A stretch of 64,000 nt of DNA from Cyrtodaria siliqua (GCA_037043455.1 JAWPHD010003240.1:124001-188000), one strand, 5' to 3'. Counted from the first letter of the stretch, positions 12,201 through 27,200 are shown. Numbers and translations: made by a program. The notes: a model not told the origin generated them from the letters alone.

Positions 12201-15200
12201 CAGATATTGAGCATAACCAAATAACCGTCTGACTTTTATTCAGTGAAATCTATACATGAAAACATGAGCATAGACCCTTAGAAGTCTGTAGTAATACATT
12301 TGTGAGTTTGAAGAAAAAAAAAGCTTTAATTATTATTTGTAAATATAGTGAGACCCACCATATTTACTTTTTCTGCGATCACGTGACTTCCATTAGCGCA
12401 TTAGGTTTTCACCATAGTATGTATTGCGTAATATGTATAGCCCGGTTAGCTCAGTCGGGAGCTATGTCGACTACTTTGTGCTTACGCTCACTAGTATTAC
12501 CGCGAGTGTAATTTTAGTTTGGGCTGCGAGTTCAAACGCCCGAAGCGGTTTCTCTTTTTTTTGTACCGCGACTGAATTCCGTCAAACAATCCTGCTTTTA
12601 ATTAGTAAATATTCAATAATGTTTGGTGTGTAATGTTTGCGAACAAAAATAGTGTGTGTTTTGTAAGCTAAAAGTTACGGACATTGTCCCTTTAAACAAT
12701 CACTGATAGGTATTTCTTCGTTTTTTAACTGAATTACAATGTGTTCGTATATCACACTGAGACTGTAAATTATTCTCTATATAATCACTTTAAGTGATGG
12801 ATCAGTTACAAATCTTATTCATGGCAAAACATTCTAATATCGATCTTATGCATAATAAATCCCTAAAAGAACAGACCAGTGATCTAATAAAACATAACTG
12901 TAAACAGGCAATTAATTTATCATTGTTAAAAGTAAATAGAATGAGCAGAGATCAGCTTACATGTTTGAAAATAATATTTATTACCTGTGGCATGTACATG
13001 AAGTAATATCACAGTCATAGATTGAAGTCAGTAGGTCACAGCTCAGGATCAAAACTGTTGGCCATTGAAAATTATTTAACATTATTAACCTTATTTATAA
13101 ACTGTTCAATTTTTCATCGCTTATGAAAAAAGCTACTTAGCATATACAAATCACTCTCAATGACATGGATGATAGTGTCAGCTTGATCTTGATATAAGAC
13201 GCAATTGGGGAAAATCCATTTGTCTGAGAGGGTGACCACTATACCTTCTTGCAACTACGAGGAATTGAACCTGGGTAACATAAGCAAGAACTCTACCGAG
13301 TGTAAAAAAGCAGAAAGCTGGCTAAAGATAGGGATCAGAACTATTGTGTGTTCAAATATACTATGCAACACATCTTGGTATTTCACTATATATGCCTGCT
13401 ATGCTATAGAGTATCTGACAAAGTCGTGTTTTTTCCTGACAGGCTATTGATTAGATAGAGTGTTTAATGCTTTTATAAACTATATTATGCAGGGAAGTGA
13501 CAAAATGGTAGAAGTTTTCAAATTGCGAAGTGAAGAAGAGTTGAAGAAAAGGCTGTCAAAACGATTGAAAAAAGAACGAAAAAAGGCGAGGTGGGTATCC
13601 TTTCTTGTCTTGCATTTTTTCAGCGAAATAAAAATAGACACATGATATAATTTTGTGAGGAATTAATCTTAATGCTGTTCCATTAAAATGTACATGGGAC
13701 CCCAGGAATGAACACCCACCCATAGGTTCAAAATTGAGTTAAAAGACAGGGACGTCAAACTGCCGATTTTGCGTCCGATTTTGGACGCATTTCCCCCTCC
13801 AAAAAGTATGTTTTTTCCCCCCATTTCAGACTCAAAATTCCCCACTGAAAAATGAAAAAAAAAAGTTAAAAAAAAATTCTGGTACGTAAAATATTGAGTA
13901 CGAACTGTATTTAATACAAATAAAACATGTAGACTATTTAAAACAGATTATAATCAAAATTATGGCCACAAAATAATTCCCCCTTTCCTGTAAAAGCACA
14001 CTTAAATTCCCCTACCCAAGGGTATGGGTCGCAGTCCCCCAAAACAGATCGACGGCCCTGAAAGAACCAAATTTCAGAAAGTAGTGTTCGCCCATAGATG
14101 TTTATTAAACTGCCTTCCTGGGGTCCCAGGTATGTTGTAATGGAATAGCCATTACCAGATCTGGTTGTCATACTATTCATTATGCAGAGTGTGTTTTCAG
14201 TGTTTTGTGAATCCATATTCTAGCATCAACATAGACCAGGCCTGCAATTCACCAGCCATTCTTCAAACTATTCTTAGACTTGAGCTCAAGTACTCAAATT
14301 TCGTTCACAAATATTCCCATGACCTTCAAAGATAAACAGTCGTTTGAAGCTGCTATTTAATAGCATGTTTCATTTTATACAAAGCGGCTTGTTATGAACA
14401 ATTATACTTTAATCTTATAAAAATATTTCTGATTAAAATTTGCATACTTTGGCTTAAATCTAAGAATATTCTGAAGAATTGTTGGTGAATTCAAGGCCTG
14501 GTTTTATGGAGTAAGACTAGAAACCAGTTTATTCCTACCGGGTACTGTCCCTGATCTGAATTTATGTGTTATCAGATATTGTTTGATCTTACTTTGGAAA
14601 TTGGGGTTTACCTAAATGTTCTACTTCAGGGATACCACGGGCGAGGAAGACGCAGATGTTACTGTTGAACTGAAACTCGATGATGAATTAAGTAAAGTTT
14701 CCGCGGTCAAAATGACCTCGAAACTTGCCTCAGCCGACCTCATACAAGATGCAACAGATTCTATAAAAGTTTGTATACCTTGAGTTGCACTGTTTATTTT
14801 AGTTTACTTGCTATTTAAAGGTATGATAAGTGCAAAAATAAAAAGTGATGTGTTTTTCTTTTCTTTGGGAGATCTGATTGGGACAGGTGAGCTAGCTGAT
14901 TGAACCCATTACAGGACAAAAACAGGATGTGATACTATCTTTGTAAAGTTTTGTGGTCGCACCGGACAAAAACAGGATGTGATACTATTTGTGTTAAGTT
15001 TTATGATCGCACGGGACAAAAACAGGATGTGATATACTATCTGTGTAATGTTTTGTTTTCAAACCGGACAAAAACAGGATGTGATACTATCTGTGTAATT
15101 TATGTGGTTGCACCAGACAAAACAGGATGTGATACTATCTGTGTAAAGTTTGTGTGGTTGCACCAGACAAAACAGGATGTGATACTATCTGGGTAAAGTT

Positions 15201-18200
15201 TGTGGTTCCACCGGACAAAAACAGGATGTGAAACTATCTGTGTAAAGGTTTGTGGTCACACTGGACAAAAACAGGATGTGATTCTATCTCTGTAAAATGT
15301 TGTGGTCACACCAGACAAAAACAGGATGTGATACTATCTCTGTAAAGATTTGTGGTTGCACCAGACAAAAAGAGGATGTGATACTATCTGTGTAAAGATT
15401 TGTGGTTGCATCAGACAAAAAGAGGATGTGATACTATCTCTGTAAAGATTTGTGGTTGCACCAGACAAAAACAGGATGTGATACTATCTCTGTAAATATT
15501 TGTGGTTGCACCAGACAAAAAGAGGATGTGATACTATATCTGTAAAGATTTGTGGTCTCACCGGACAAAAACAGGATGTTATACTATCTCTGTAAAGTTT
15601 TGTGGTTGCACCAGACAAAAAGAGGATGGGATACTATCTCTGTAAAGATTTGTGGTTACACCAGACAAAAAGAGGGTGTGATACTATCTCTGTAAAGATT
15701 TGTGGTTGCACCAGACAAAAACAGAATGTGATACTACCTCTGTAAAGATTTGAGGTTGCACCAGACAAAAACAGGATGTGATACTACCTCTGTAAAGATT
15801 TGTGGTTGCACCAGACAAAAAGAGGATGTGATACTATCTCTGTAAAGATTTGTGGTTGCACCAGACAAAAAGAGGATGTGATTCTATCTGTGTAAAATGT
15901 GGTGGTCACAACAGACAAAAACAGGATGTGATACTATCTCTGTAAAGTTTTGTGATTGCACCAGACAAAATCAGGATGTGAAACTATCTGTGTAAAGGTT
16001 TGTGGTCACACTGGACAAAAATAGGATGTGATTCTATCTCTGTAAAATGTTGTGGTCACACCAGACAAAAACAGGATGTGATACTATCTCTGTAAAGTTT
16101 TGTGATTGCACCAGACAAAATCAGGATGTGAAACTATCTGTGTAAAGGTTTGTGGTCACACTGGACAAAAATAGGATGTGATTCTATCTCTGTAAAATGT
16201 TGTGGTCACACCAGACAAAAACAGGATGTGATACTATCTCTGTAAAGATTTGTGGTTGCACCAGACAAAAAGAGGATGTGATACTATCTGTGTAAAGATT
16301 TGTGGTTGCATCAGACAAAAAGAGGATGTGATACTATCTCTGTAAAGATTTGTGGTTGCACCAGACAAAAACAGGATGTGATACTATCTCTGTAAATATT
16401 TGTGGTTGCACCAGACAAAAAGAGGATGTGATACTATCTCTGTAAAGATTTGTGGTCTCACCGGACAAAAACAGGATGTGATACTATCTCTGTAAAGTTT
16501 TATGGTTGCACCAGACAAAAAGAGGATGTGATACTATCTCTGTAAAGATTTGTGGTTACACCAGACAAAAACAGGATGTGATACTTCCTCTGTAAAGATT
16601 TGAGGTTGCACCAGACAAAAACAGGATGTGATACTACCTCTGTAAAGTTTTGTGGTTGCACCAGACAAAAAGAGGATGTGATACTATCTCTGTAAAGTTT
16701 TGTGGTTGCACCAGACAAAAAGAGGATGTGATACTATCTCTGTAAAGTTTTGTGGTTGCACCAGACAAAAAGAGGATGTGATACTATCTTTGTAAAGTTT
16801 TGTGGTCGCACCAGACAAAAACAGGATGTGATACTATTTGTGTTAAGTTTTATGATCGCACGGGACAAAAACAGGATGTGATATACTATCTGTGTAATGT
16901 TTTGTGGTCAAACCGGACAAAAACAGGATGTGATACTATCTGTGTAATTTGTGTGGTTGCACCGGACAAAACAGGATGTGATACTATCTATGTAAAGTTT
17001 GTATTCCACCGGACAAAAAAGGATGTGATACTATCTGCGTAAAGTTTTGTGGTCGCACCGGACAAAAACAGGATGTGATAATATCTGTGTTAAGTTTTAC
17101 CATCGCACCGGACAAAAAAAGAATGTGATACTATCTGTGTAAAATTTTGTGGTCGAACCGGACAAAAACAGGATGTGATACTTTGTGTAAAGTTTTGTGG
17201 TCACACCGGACAAAAACAGGATGTGGTTCTATCTCTGTAAAATGTTGTGGTCACCCCAGACAAAAAGAGGATGTGATACTATCTCTCTAAAGTTTTGTGG
17301 TTGCACCAGACAAAAACAGGATGTGAAACTATCTGTGTAAAGGTTTGTTGTCACACTGGACAAAAACAGGATGTGATTCTATCTCTGTAAAATGTTGTGG
17401 TCACACCAGACAAAAACAGGATGTGATACTATCTCTGTAAAGATTTGTGGTTGCACAAGACAAAAAGAGGATGTGATACTATCTCTGTAAAGATTTGTGG
17501 TTGCACCAGACAAAAAGAGGATGTGATACTATCTCTGTAAATATTTGTGGTTGCACCAGACAAAAAGAGGATGTAATACTATCTCTGTAAAGATTTGTAG
17601 TCTCCACGGACAAAAACAGGATGTGATACTATCTCTGTAAAGATTTGCAGTTGCACCAGACAAAAACAGGATGTGATACTACCTCTGTAAAGATTTGAGG
17701 TTGCACCAGACAAAAAGAGGATGTGATACTATCTCTGTAAATATTCGTGGTTGCACCAGACAAAAAGAGGATGTAATACTATCTCTGTAAAGATTTGTAG
17801 TCTCACCGGACAAAAACAGGATGTGATACTATCTCTGTAAAGATTTGCGGTTGCACCAGACAAAAACAGGATGTGATACTACATCTGTAAAGATTTGAGG
17901 TTGCACCAGACAAAAACAGGATGTGAAACTCCCTCTGTAAAGTTTTGTGGTTGCACCAGACAAAAAGAGGATGTGATACTATCTCTGTAAAGTTTTGTGG
18001 TTGCACCAGACAAAAAGAGGATGTGATACTATCTCTGTAAAGTTTTGTGGTTGCACCAGACAAAAAGAGGATGTGATACTATCTCTGTAAAGATTTGTGG
18101 TTGCACCAGACAAAAAGAGGATGTGGTACTATCTCTGTAAAGTTTTGTGGTTGCACCAGACAAAAACAGGATGTGATACTATCTCTGTAAAGTTTTGTGG

Positions 18201-21200
18201 TTGCACCAGACAAAAAGAGGATGTGATACTATCTCTTTAAAGTTTTGTGGTCACACCAGACAAAAACGGGATGTAATGCTGTCTGAGTAAAATGTTGTGG
18301 TTGCACGAGACAAAAACAGGATGTGATACTATCTCTGTCAAGTTTTGTGGTTGCACCAGACAAAAACAGGATGTGATACTATCTCTGTAAAGTTTTGTAG
18401 TTGCACCAGACAAAAACAGGATGTGATACTATCTGTATAAAGTTTTGTGGTTGCACCAGACAAAAAGAGGATGTGATACTATCTCTGTAAAGATTTGTGG
18501 TTGCACCAGACAAAAACAGGATGTGATACTATCCCTGTAAAGATTTGTGGTTGCACCAGACAAAAACAGGATGTGATACTATCTCTGTAAAGTTTTGTGG
18601 TTGCACCAGACAAAAACAGGATGTGATACTATCTCTGTAAAGTTTTGTGGTCACACCAGACAAAAACGGGATGTGATACTATCTGTGTAAAATTTTGTGG
18701 TTGCACCAGACAAAAACAGGATGTGATACTATCTCTGTAAAGTTTTGTGGTTGCACCAGACAAAAAGAGGATGTGATACTATCTCTGTAAAGTTTTGTGG
18801 TTGCACCAGACAAAAACAGGATGTGATACTATCTCTAAGTTTTGTGGTTGCACCAGACAAAAACAGGATGTGAAACTATCTCTGTAAAGATTTGTGGTCA
18901 CACCAGACAAAAACGGGATGTGATACTATCTGTGTAAAATTTTGTGGTTGCACCAGACAAAAACAGGATGTGATACTATCTCTGTAAAGTTTTGTGGTTG
19001 CACCAGACAAAAACAGGATGTGATACTATCTCTGTAAAGTTTTGTGGTTGCACCAGACAAAAACAGGATGTGATACTATCTCTAAGTTTTGTGGTTGCAC
19101 CAGACAAAAACAGGATGTGAAACTATCTCTGTAAAGATTTGTGGTCTCACCAGACAAAAACAGGATGTGATTCTATCTGTGTAAAATGTGGTCACACCAG
19201 AATTCCAAACTTAAGACTTAACTTTTCCTGGCAAACTTATACTTCCCAAGCAAACCTATTATTTCTCAGCTTTTAACAAAGGTAGAGCATCTGTCTTGCA
19301 TGCTAGAGGTCTTTGGTGTCCCGGGTATCGGTATAATGTGACTGGGTGGGGTAAAATGTCATGGTATTTTGCAGTGTAGCAGCACTATGAAGTTGAGCAT
19401 AGAGCTCACTGGTACAAGTAGACACCATCATAATGTAAACTAAAAGATTCTTAAAATGATGTTCAACCCCCATACATACATACATCCTGAATCTTTTTCG
19501 CAACGATAAATATTTTATAATTTAAGACTGATGACTTTGTACCTATGCCATTTTTGCTATAAAAAAACATTGAAAAAGGTATAGATATACAAAAAGTGAC
19601 ATGTGTTTGTATGCTTTTAACTTTTATTGTAGATTATTGCCTTGTTCAACAACAACACAGTAGGTTACTGCAGCGTGAGCTGTGTGGACAAGAAACAGCC
19701 CGCCAACAACGTAGGCGTGCTTGATCTGTACGGACACCACAGTGACGTGCGCACTATAGGCTTCAGCTCGGACAACACTGCACTCCTCTCTGCCAGTGCG
19801 GAAACCATCAAAGTGTGGAACAGGTCTGCTTAAATGGCATTTATCCTTTGTTTATGGCATTTATCCTTTGTTTACAGAAGAAAAAAAGTGAGACTATCTA
19901 TAACTTTTATGCATCTACAATGTTAATAATTTGCTATTACTTAGTTTCTTTGTACTGCTGTATTCATGAAACCAATGTTCATTTAACTTAAAAATGCCCG
20001 GGGTTGAGTAAAAATTAGAATTCATGTATGCGGGGAGAGTGATTTCATGTAGGTGGGAAAGGGTATTGTCTTACCTTAACAGCTTTAAATTAACGAAAAA
20101 CATCATATTCAAAATGAAAAAATCAGCAGCTGAAGGTATTCTGCATAATTATGTCCCAGAGGTGTGGTCACGAAAGTGAAGGGTAGAAGGTGACACATTT
20201 CCATTTTATTGCAGAATGGAATTGTGGTAACTGAGCAGAACACTAGGCAATTGTAATTAATATAAAACAATTGTATATATAATTTATATGTAAAATTTGG
20301 CCCTACTAAAACCCTGAAATTTCATTTTCAGATCATCACTTCAGTGTATTAGAACAATGTCATGTGACTACGCACTGGCTTCCGTGTTCGCTCCCGGAGA
20401 TAGACATGTCATCCTGGGAACTAAGGTGATAATTTACATTAATTCAACGTGCTAGGGGCAGTTCAATCTGTTGTTCGGATTTCATAAGGCCATCCTTAAA
20501 AAAATATTTGTTTGCTGTTTCCCGACCCAGGATTTCATAAATGGGTAGGTAGGTGATTTTTTTTCCCAAGGACAGTAAACACAATTAAAGAAAAATATAC
20601 TGGAGATAGCAACAAAAATAAAATAATGTTAAAGAATTGCTATAAAAAGTTTTTGGTAAGGCCCTTTTCATTGGTATATAGGGAAACAGGAAACCAACAA
20701 TTTGTTATGGTTGGCCTGACAACTAACTGTTGGAAGATTTCTGTTTTAAATTAAGCTATTACATGTATAAGCACTAGACCATTGCTGCTATAGATGTTTG
20801 AGACTTCGATGATTTAGTTCCGAATAAATTTTTAGAGGCCAAAATATCTAGGAGCTGAAGCTACCATTAAATATAATATTAAATGGAAAACAGTTGAAAT
20901 ATGTAATACATAAACATTTTGAGGCAAAGAAATCTGTGGGCTTAAAGAGGTATATTTCAGGATCTTAATTGTTTTTGAGATGAAATGTCTAGGGACCAAA
21001 AAGTCAAGTGTTGGGGCTAAAATGTTTGTATGTTTTATATTTAAAATAAATTTTTTGCTAACCATCACTTCTCCCTCTTACTTTCTCAACATGTTTGGGA
21101 TACATATCTGGAAGACAGTTCATCTAAAATGTTTTGTTTTTTCATATTTGCACACCCAAATCTACACTGTTACACCTATATCTCAAATTCAAACTATTTT

Positions 21201-24200
21201 TTTCCCTTTATCTTGAAAACCCTTTTTAGCTCTACTGGCCAAGGGCCAGCAGAGCTTATGGGATGCTGTGTTGTCCATCGTCCGTCGTCTGTCTGTCTGT
21301 CGTCTGTCGTCTGTCTGTCTGTCGTCTGTCGTCCGTTAACTTTTCTTCAAACGACTTCTTTTCAGAAACCGCTTGGCTAATTTTGACCAAACTTCACGTG
21401 GATGATCCTTAGTTGAATGCTTTTTAGATTTGTTAAAATTAGGTCAATGCTACATCCAAGATGGCTGCCATTACCATATATGGTCGAAACCTTAAAAAAT
21501 CTTCTTCTCCAGAACCACTGGACAGATTTCAACAGTTTTTCTTTTAAAATGATCGCCAACGCCTAGAATATCAAGTTTGTTCAAATAAAGTCCCCGGGGT
21601 CAAAAATGGCCGTGCCCCGGGGGTCCAAAATTTGTATATTGAGGTTTTGCATGTTTTTCATATAGACATATAGGAAAAAACTTTAAAAAATCTTCTTCTC
21701 TGAAACCACAAGGCACAGAGCTCTCATGTATTACATGTAGCATCAGCTTATGGTCCTCTACTAAGTTTGTTCAAATGGTGACCCTGGGGTCAAATTTGTC
21801 CCCGCCCCGGGGGTCACAGTTTTACATAGACTTATATAGGATTTTTTTTTTAAAAATCTTCTTCTCGGAAACTACAAGAGCCAGAGGTTTGATATTTTGC
21901 ATTTACTATAAGCTTATGGTCCTTTACCAAGTTTGTTCAAATGGTGACCCTCGGGTCACTTTTGGCCCCGCCCCAAGGGTCACATGTTTTACATAGACAT
22001 GTATAGGAAAAACTTAAAAAATCTTCTTCTCTGAAACTGCAAGAGCCAGAGGTTTAATATTTTGCATTTGCTATAAGCTTGTGGTCCTCTATCAAGTTTG
22101 TTCAAATGGTGACCCAGGGGTCACATTTGGCCCCACCCCGGGGGTCACAGTTTTACATAGGCTTGTATAGGGAAAAACTGAAAAAAATCTTCTTCTCTGG
22201 AACCACATGGCACAGAGCTCTCATGTAATACATGTAGCATCAGCTTATGGTCCTCTACTAAGTTTGTTCAAATGGTGACCCGGGGGTCAAATTTGTCCCC
22301 GCCCCGAGCGTCACAGTTTTACATAGACTTATATAGGATTTTTTTTTTAAAAATCTTCTTCTCGCCAACTACAAGAGTCAGAGGTTTGATATGTTACATT
22401 TATAATAAGCTTATGGTCCTTTACCAAGTTTGTTCAAATAGTGACAATAGTGACCCTGGGGTCACATTTGGTCCCGCCCCAAGGGTCACATGTTTTACAT
22501 AGACATGTATAGGGAAAAACTTAAAAAATCTTCTTCTCTGAAACTGCAAGAGCCAGAGGTTTAATACTTTGGTGTTGCTATAAGCTTATGGTCCTTTACC
22601 TATTTTGTTCAAATAGGGACCCTGGGGTCACATCTGGCCCTGCCCCGGGGATTCACAGTTTTACATAAATGCTTGTAGAGGGAAAAACTGAAGAAAAAAA
22701 ATCTTCTCTGGAACTGCAAGAGCCAGAGGTTTAATATTTTGCATTTGCTAAAAGCTTATGGTCCTTTACCAAGTTTGTTCAAATGGTGACCCTGGGGTCA
22801 CATTTGGCCCCGCCCCAAGGGTCACATGTTTTACATAGACATGTATAGGGAAAAACTTAAAAAATCTTCTTCTCTGAAACTGCAAGAGCCAGAGGTTTAA
22901 TATTTTGCTGGTGCTATAAGCTTATGGTCCTTTACCAATTTTGTTCAAATGGGGACCCTGGGGTCACATCTGGCCCCGCCCCGGGGGTCACAGTTTTACA
23001 TAAATGCTTGTATAGGGAAAAACTGAAAAAAATCTTCTTCTCTGGAACTGCAAGAGCCAGAGGTTTAATATTTTGCATTTGCTGTAAGTTTAAGGTCCTT
23101 TACCAAGTTTGTTCAAATGGTAACCCTCGGGTCACATGTTTTACATAGACATGTATAGAGATTTATTTTTTTTGAATGATTTTTTTTTTTTGAATTTTTT
23201 TTTGAATTTTTTATTTTTGAATTATTTTTTTTTGAATTTTTTTTTTGAATTTTTTTTTTGGAAATATCTTCTCTTTTTTTTTTGAAATGTTTTGCAATTT
23301 ATTTTTTTATTTGCAATTTTTTTTTGCAATTTTTTGAATTTTTTGAATTTTTTTGCAATTTTTTGAATTTTTATTAGCTCTATGTTCGACCAGTCGGACC
23401 AGTAACAGAGGTGTTCTTGATTTAGTTAAACATGCTATATGTTGCCTCGTTGATACGGTTGGGCCTTCATTTTTCATCTGATCTTTACCAAACTTTACCA
23501 GATTCTTTAGTTATGGCCTTTGATTTAGTTAAAAAGCTGTTTTTTGCCCGAAACTTTCAAAAAAACGTAAATGGCAGTCACTCACTTCATTGATGTTATA
23601 AGAGCCATGTTAGCCAGTAGAGCGTCCACAGGCCCTCTTGGGCCTCTTGTTTTCCCTCATATTGAAGGGCCTGGGCCTCTGCCCCTATTTCCGAAAATAA
23701 GCCCTGCATTCACTGTATGACAGTAGTCACGTGACCTTACTAATATGTGCAGGTCTGAGGTCTAAGGTCAAATTTGGAGGGCAAAGTGTCCTTTTAACAG
23801 TTCAGTCTATTTCTTTTTTCAGAGGGAGTTACCGTATTAGGTCTTGCAGAGTTAGGGAGTTAGGTCTAATATTTGTGTTAATTTGAATTTTCTTCCTGCA
23901 TGAAATTCTTATCTTTAAGTAAAATGTAGCCAAGTCTGTAATTATAACTGCAACTGTGTTGATACTTCTGTTGCAGAGTGGGAAGCTACAGATATTTGAC
24001 ATAGGAAGTGGCACGTTACTGGAGGATATAGAGGCACACAAAGGGGCAGTATGGTCTATATCCATGTCTCCAGATAAGGTGAGGTGTGCTTGTCAGATAA
24101 GTTGTTTAAAATGTTTGTATTAAATGCTTTAATTCAATGGTAGCCAAAAAATATTTGTGAGGAAGTGTCGATTCTTACGGATGGCAGTAGATGTACAGTA

Positions 24201-27200
24201 CTGGTGCTACCAGGAAAAGGAAAAGTAGGTGGTCTGCCTCCACCACAAAAAAGATCGACCATCATATATAACCGTACAAGTGTTTAAAGCAACTTAAAAC
24301 ACCATACAAACAAACAAATTCTTATGCCGGTAGACATGTCCAATTAATTTTGACATCGTTTTGGCAGAGTTATGCCCCTTTTCATAAAATTATAACCTGC
24401 ATCTTAACCTCACTCATAACTTGGCAAAATATTGACCTATGGTCATGAAAATTATATAGTTCTTCCTTATCAATTGCAGTTTGATGCCCCTTTTCATAAA
24501 CTAACACTTTAAAAAATATCTGCTCCATAATTCGTGAAAGATTGCACCCTCTGTCAAATCTATATAGTTGGATTGTCCATTCTGAAATAAGCACATGGCA
24601 GGCTATACAATTGTACCATGGAACACCCTTCTAATAAACAATGGAGTTGTCTAAAAAAATAATTATATTACTGTGATGATAGATGGTGATTTTCCAGATG
24701 ATTTGTAATCCCAATATTGACATTGTTTACATTACAGAGAGGTCTGGTGTCTGGCAGTGCTGATAAGCAGGTGAAGTTCTGGAACTTTGAGCTGGTCTCT
24801 GATGAAGAAAATCCCAATAGCAGGTGTGTATGACTATTTCTTGCATACCGGACAAGGAAATCCGTCATTTTACCGGGGCTAGATATTTCCATCTCACCCT
24901 AGGAAAGAATCTATCATGGGTATTCATTCGGTTTAGATAGGGAATTCCAACCCTCGGTATAAGTGTTTTAATCGGAACCGATAAAAACACTTATACCTCG
25001 GGTTGGAATTTCCTATCTTCACCGGATACCCAAGATTCTTATAATGTACCAGGTCACCTACCATTTACTTGCATGTGGTCTGAGAGGCTTTAAAAGTAGT
25101 TATACCCATGCAAACACAGTTTGAATGAGTATATAGGCGTCAATCTGTCGGTCGTTTGGTCACTCTGTTTAAAATATTGTTGGCACTATTTCTCCATAAA
25201 CCCTTGATGAATTTTTGCCAAAATTTGTGAGAAGCATAAGTATGAAGTGGAGATGTGCATATCATTCTTGCGTTCATTCATCTTTTTGTATTGTCAACAT
25301 GTAGTACCTAGGTTCTAGTTTGTCTGGGGTGAAATCATATAGGTTATGTACGTGTATTTTAAATGCCAAGGTCATCATAATTATTGTCTCTCATTTTGAT
25401 CGACCATATACTTAAATGTGGAATCCAAGATTTAATAAAACTTGAAACATATTATGAATATGTTTGTAATACAAACAAGAAATAGCGTCTCCAGACTTGA
25501 ATGTTTTCTTCGTGTATTACAGAAGTCTAGTGATTTTAAGGGGCATAGTTTTTACCCTTTCAAAGAGAAAGTTGTTTAAATAGAGATTATTAAACTGATG
25601 GGATCGATTATAGGTAAATCAGTCACAAAATGGTAGGCATGTGGTTCTTCTAAGCCGATGGGAGTGAATGAAAAACAAAACATGCCTACCATGATTTCAT
25701 CCAAACTGTTTTACCTTGTTGAACGTTATCAGAGGGTTGACATCAACAACACTTTATACACACCATGACTCAGCATCATTTTTGTTTAGGAGAAGCCTAT
25801 TGGTTATGGATAAGTTGGTCTGGGTCAAAGGTCAAGGACGCGGTGTAAATAGGTAGAAGGCTAGACATTATAGTCTGAAGTTGGTTTCCTTGTTTTGCTA
25901 AAACGTAAAGATGTAATGTTATAAAGATTAAGCACAAAAGAACAAAAACATTTAAGTTGTTAAAAGTTTAATATAAAACATAAAACTTCATGCAGACAGT
26001 TGTCATACCATAACAATGTTATGTATTAATTTTCTTAGTTATATTGAATACAAGTCACTTGTGCATTGAAATTAAACTATTGTTTGGGGCGCTTGTTTCA
26101 GCCAAAGGTTTTTTGGACTTTTCAGACAAAATACAATTTGTACCTAAATAAGTTGTATATCATTGAAACAGGCATTTTTAGTGGTAAATAAAAATACCTG
26201 GCTTTTCAAAATCGGTTGAGAAATAAAAATGTCATGCGCGAAAGCTGTTTTTGATGGGGCATTTTCAATGCAAAATTCTGTTGCATGACCAATTTAGAAA
26301 ATACTTATTTTTTAGAATTTTCATCCGAAAATGGTTTTAAACTGTTGAATATTTGTAAATTAAGACAACCTGAAAGTTTTATTGCAAAATATGAAAGCTA
26401 ACTGAAGTTATATAAATTTCTTAATTTTCTGCTGTCCCATCAACAATGAATTTACATGGGAAAAGCGCCATCATATACTCATTTGGGCTGTAAAATATTT
26501 ATTTCTCAACCGATTTTGAAAAGCCAGGTATTTTTATTTACCACTGAAAATACCAGTTCTACTAATATAATTGATGTGCAAAATATTTAAATTGCTCAAG
26601 CTACTGCAGAAAAACGTTTGGCTGAAACATGCGCCCCGATCAATAATTTATCTACAAGTCATTATCAACCAATTGCCCTATGCTTGCAGTAAGCAGTTGA
26701 CGTTACAACATGTGAGGACACTGCAGATGGATGAAGATGTACTCTGCGTGAGATACAGCCCTGACCAGAGACTCGTGGCGATCTCCCTGCTGGATAATAC
26801 CGTCAAAGTCTTCTTTACTGATACACTTAAGGTCTGTCTGTTTTGGAATTTCCAGATTATTTGCGTGGTCTGACATTGTGCCAGAGATATTTTGTCATTG
26901 AAACTTAGAATATTTACTTTCTGTGTATATACCAATGCTGATGAAGAAATAACCTGGTCACTTTTGGTAACACCATCACCTGAGTCGTGTGTTCTGTTCT
27001 GTTAATAATTTGTATAAAGAAGTATCTATTTTAAAATATTAATACATGTCGACCATTTTATAAATTTTATAGTAGTTTGTAAACGCTTGTCTAAGATTGT
27101 ATACCACAGACTTAAGTTTTGGGACTAATGTTTAGACCGATTTTATTGTGGCGTCTGCGTTACAAGGCAGACACTTAGGGACCACTTTTTCCGTTTTCCG

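Noticed and set aside
12439..12545. Functional tRNA gene
   Set aside because: Boxes are too far apart for a standard tRNA without an intron, and no 3' acceptor strand is seen.
14910..19198. CRISPR-like array (regular repeats with apparent spacers)
   Set aside because: Units are contiguous 50-mers with no unique spacers, in a eukaryotic intron and without cas genes; it is a minisatellite.
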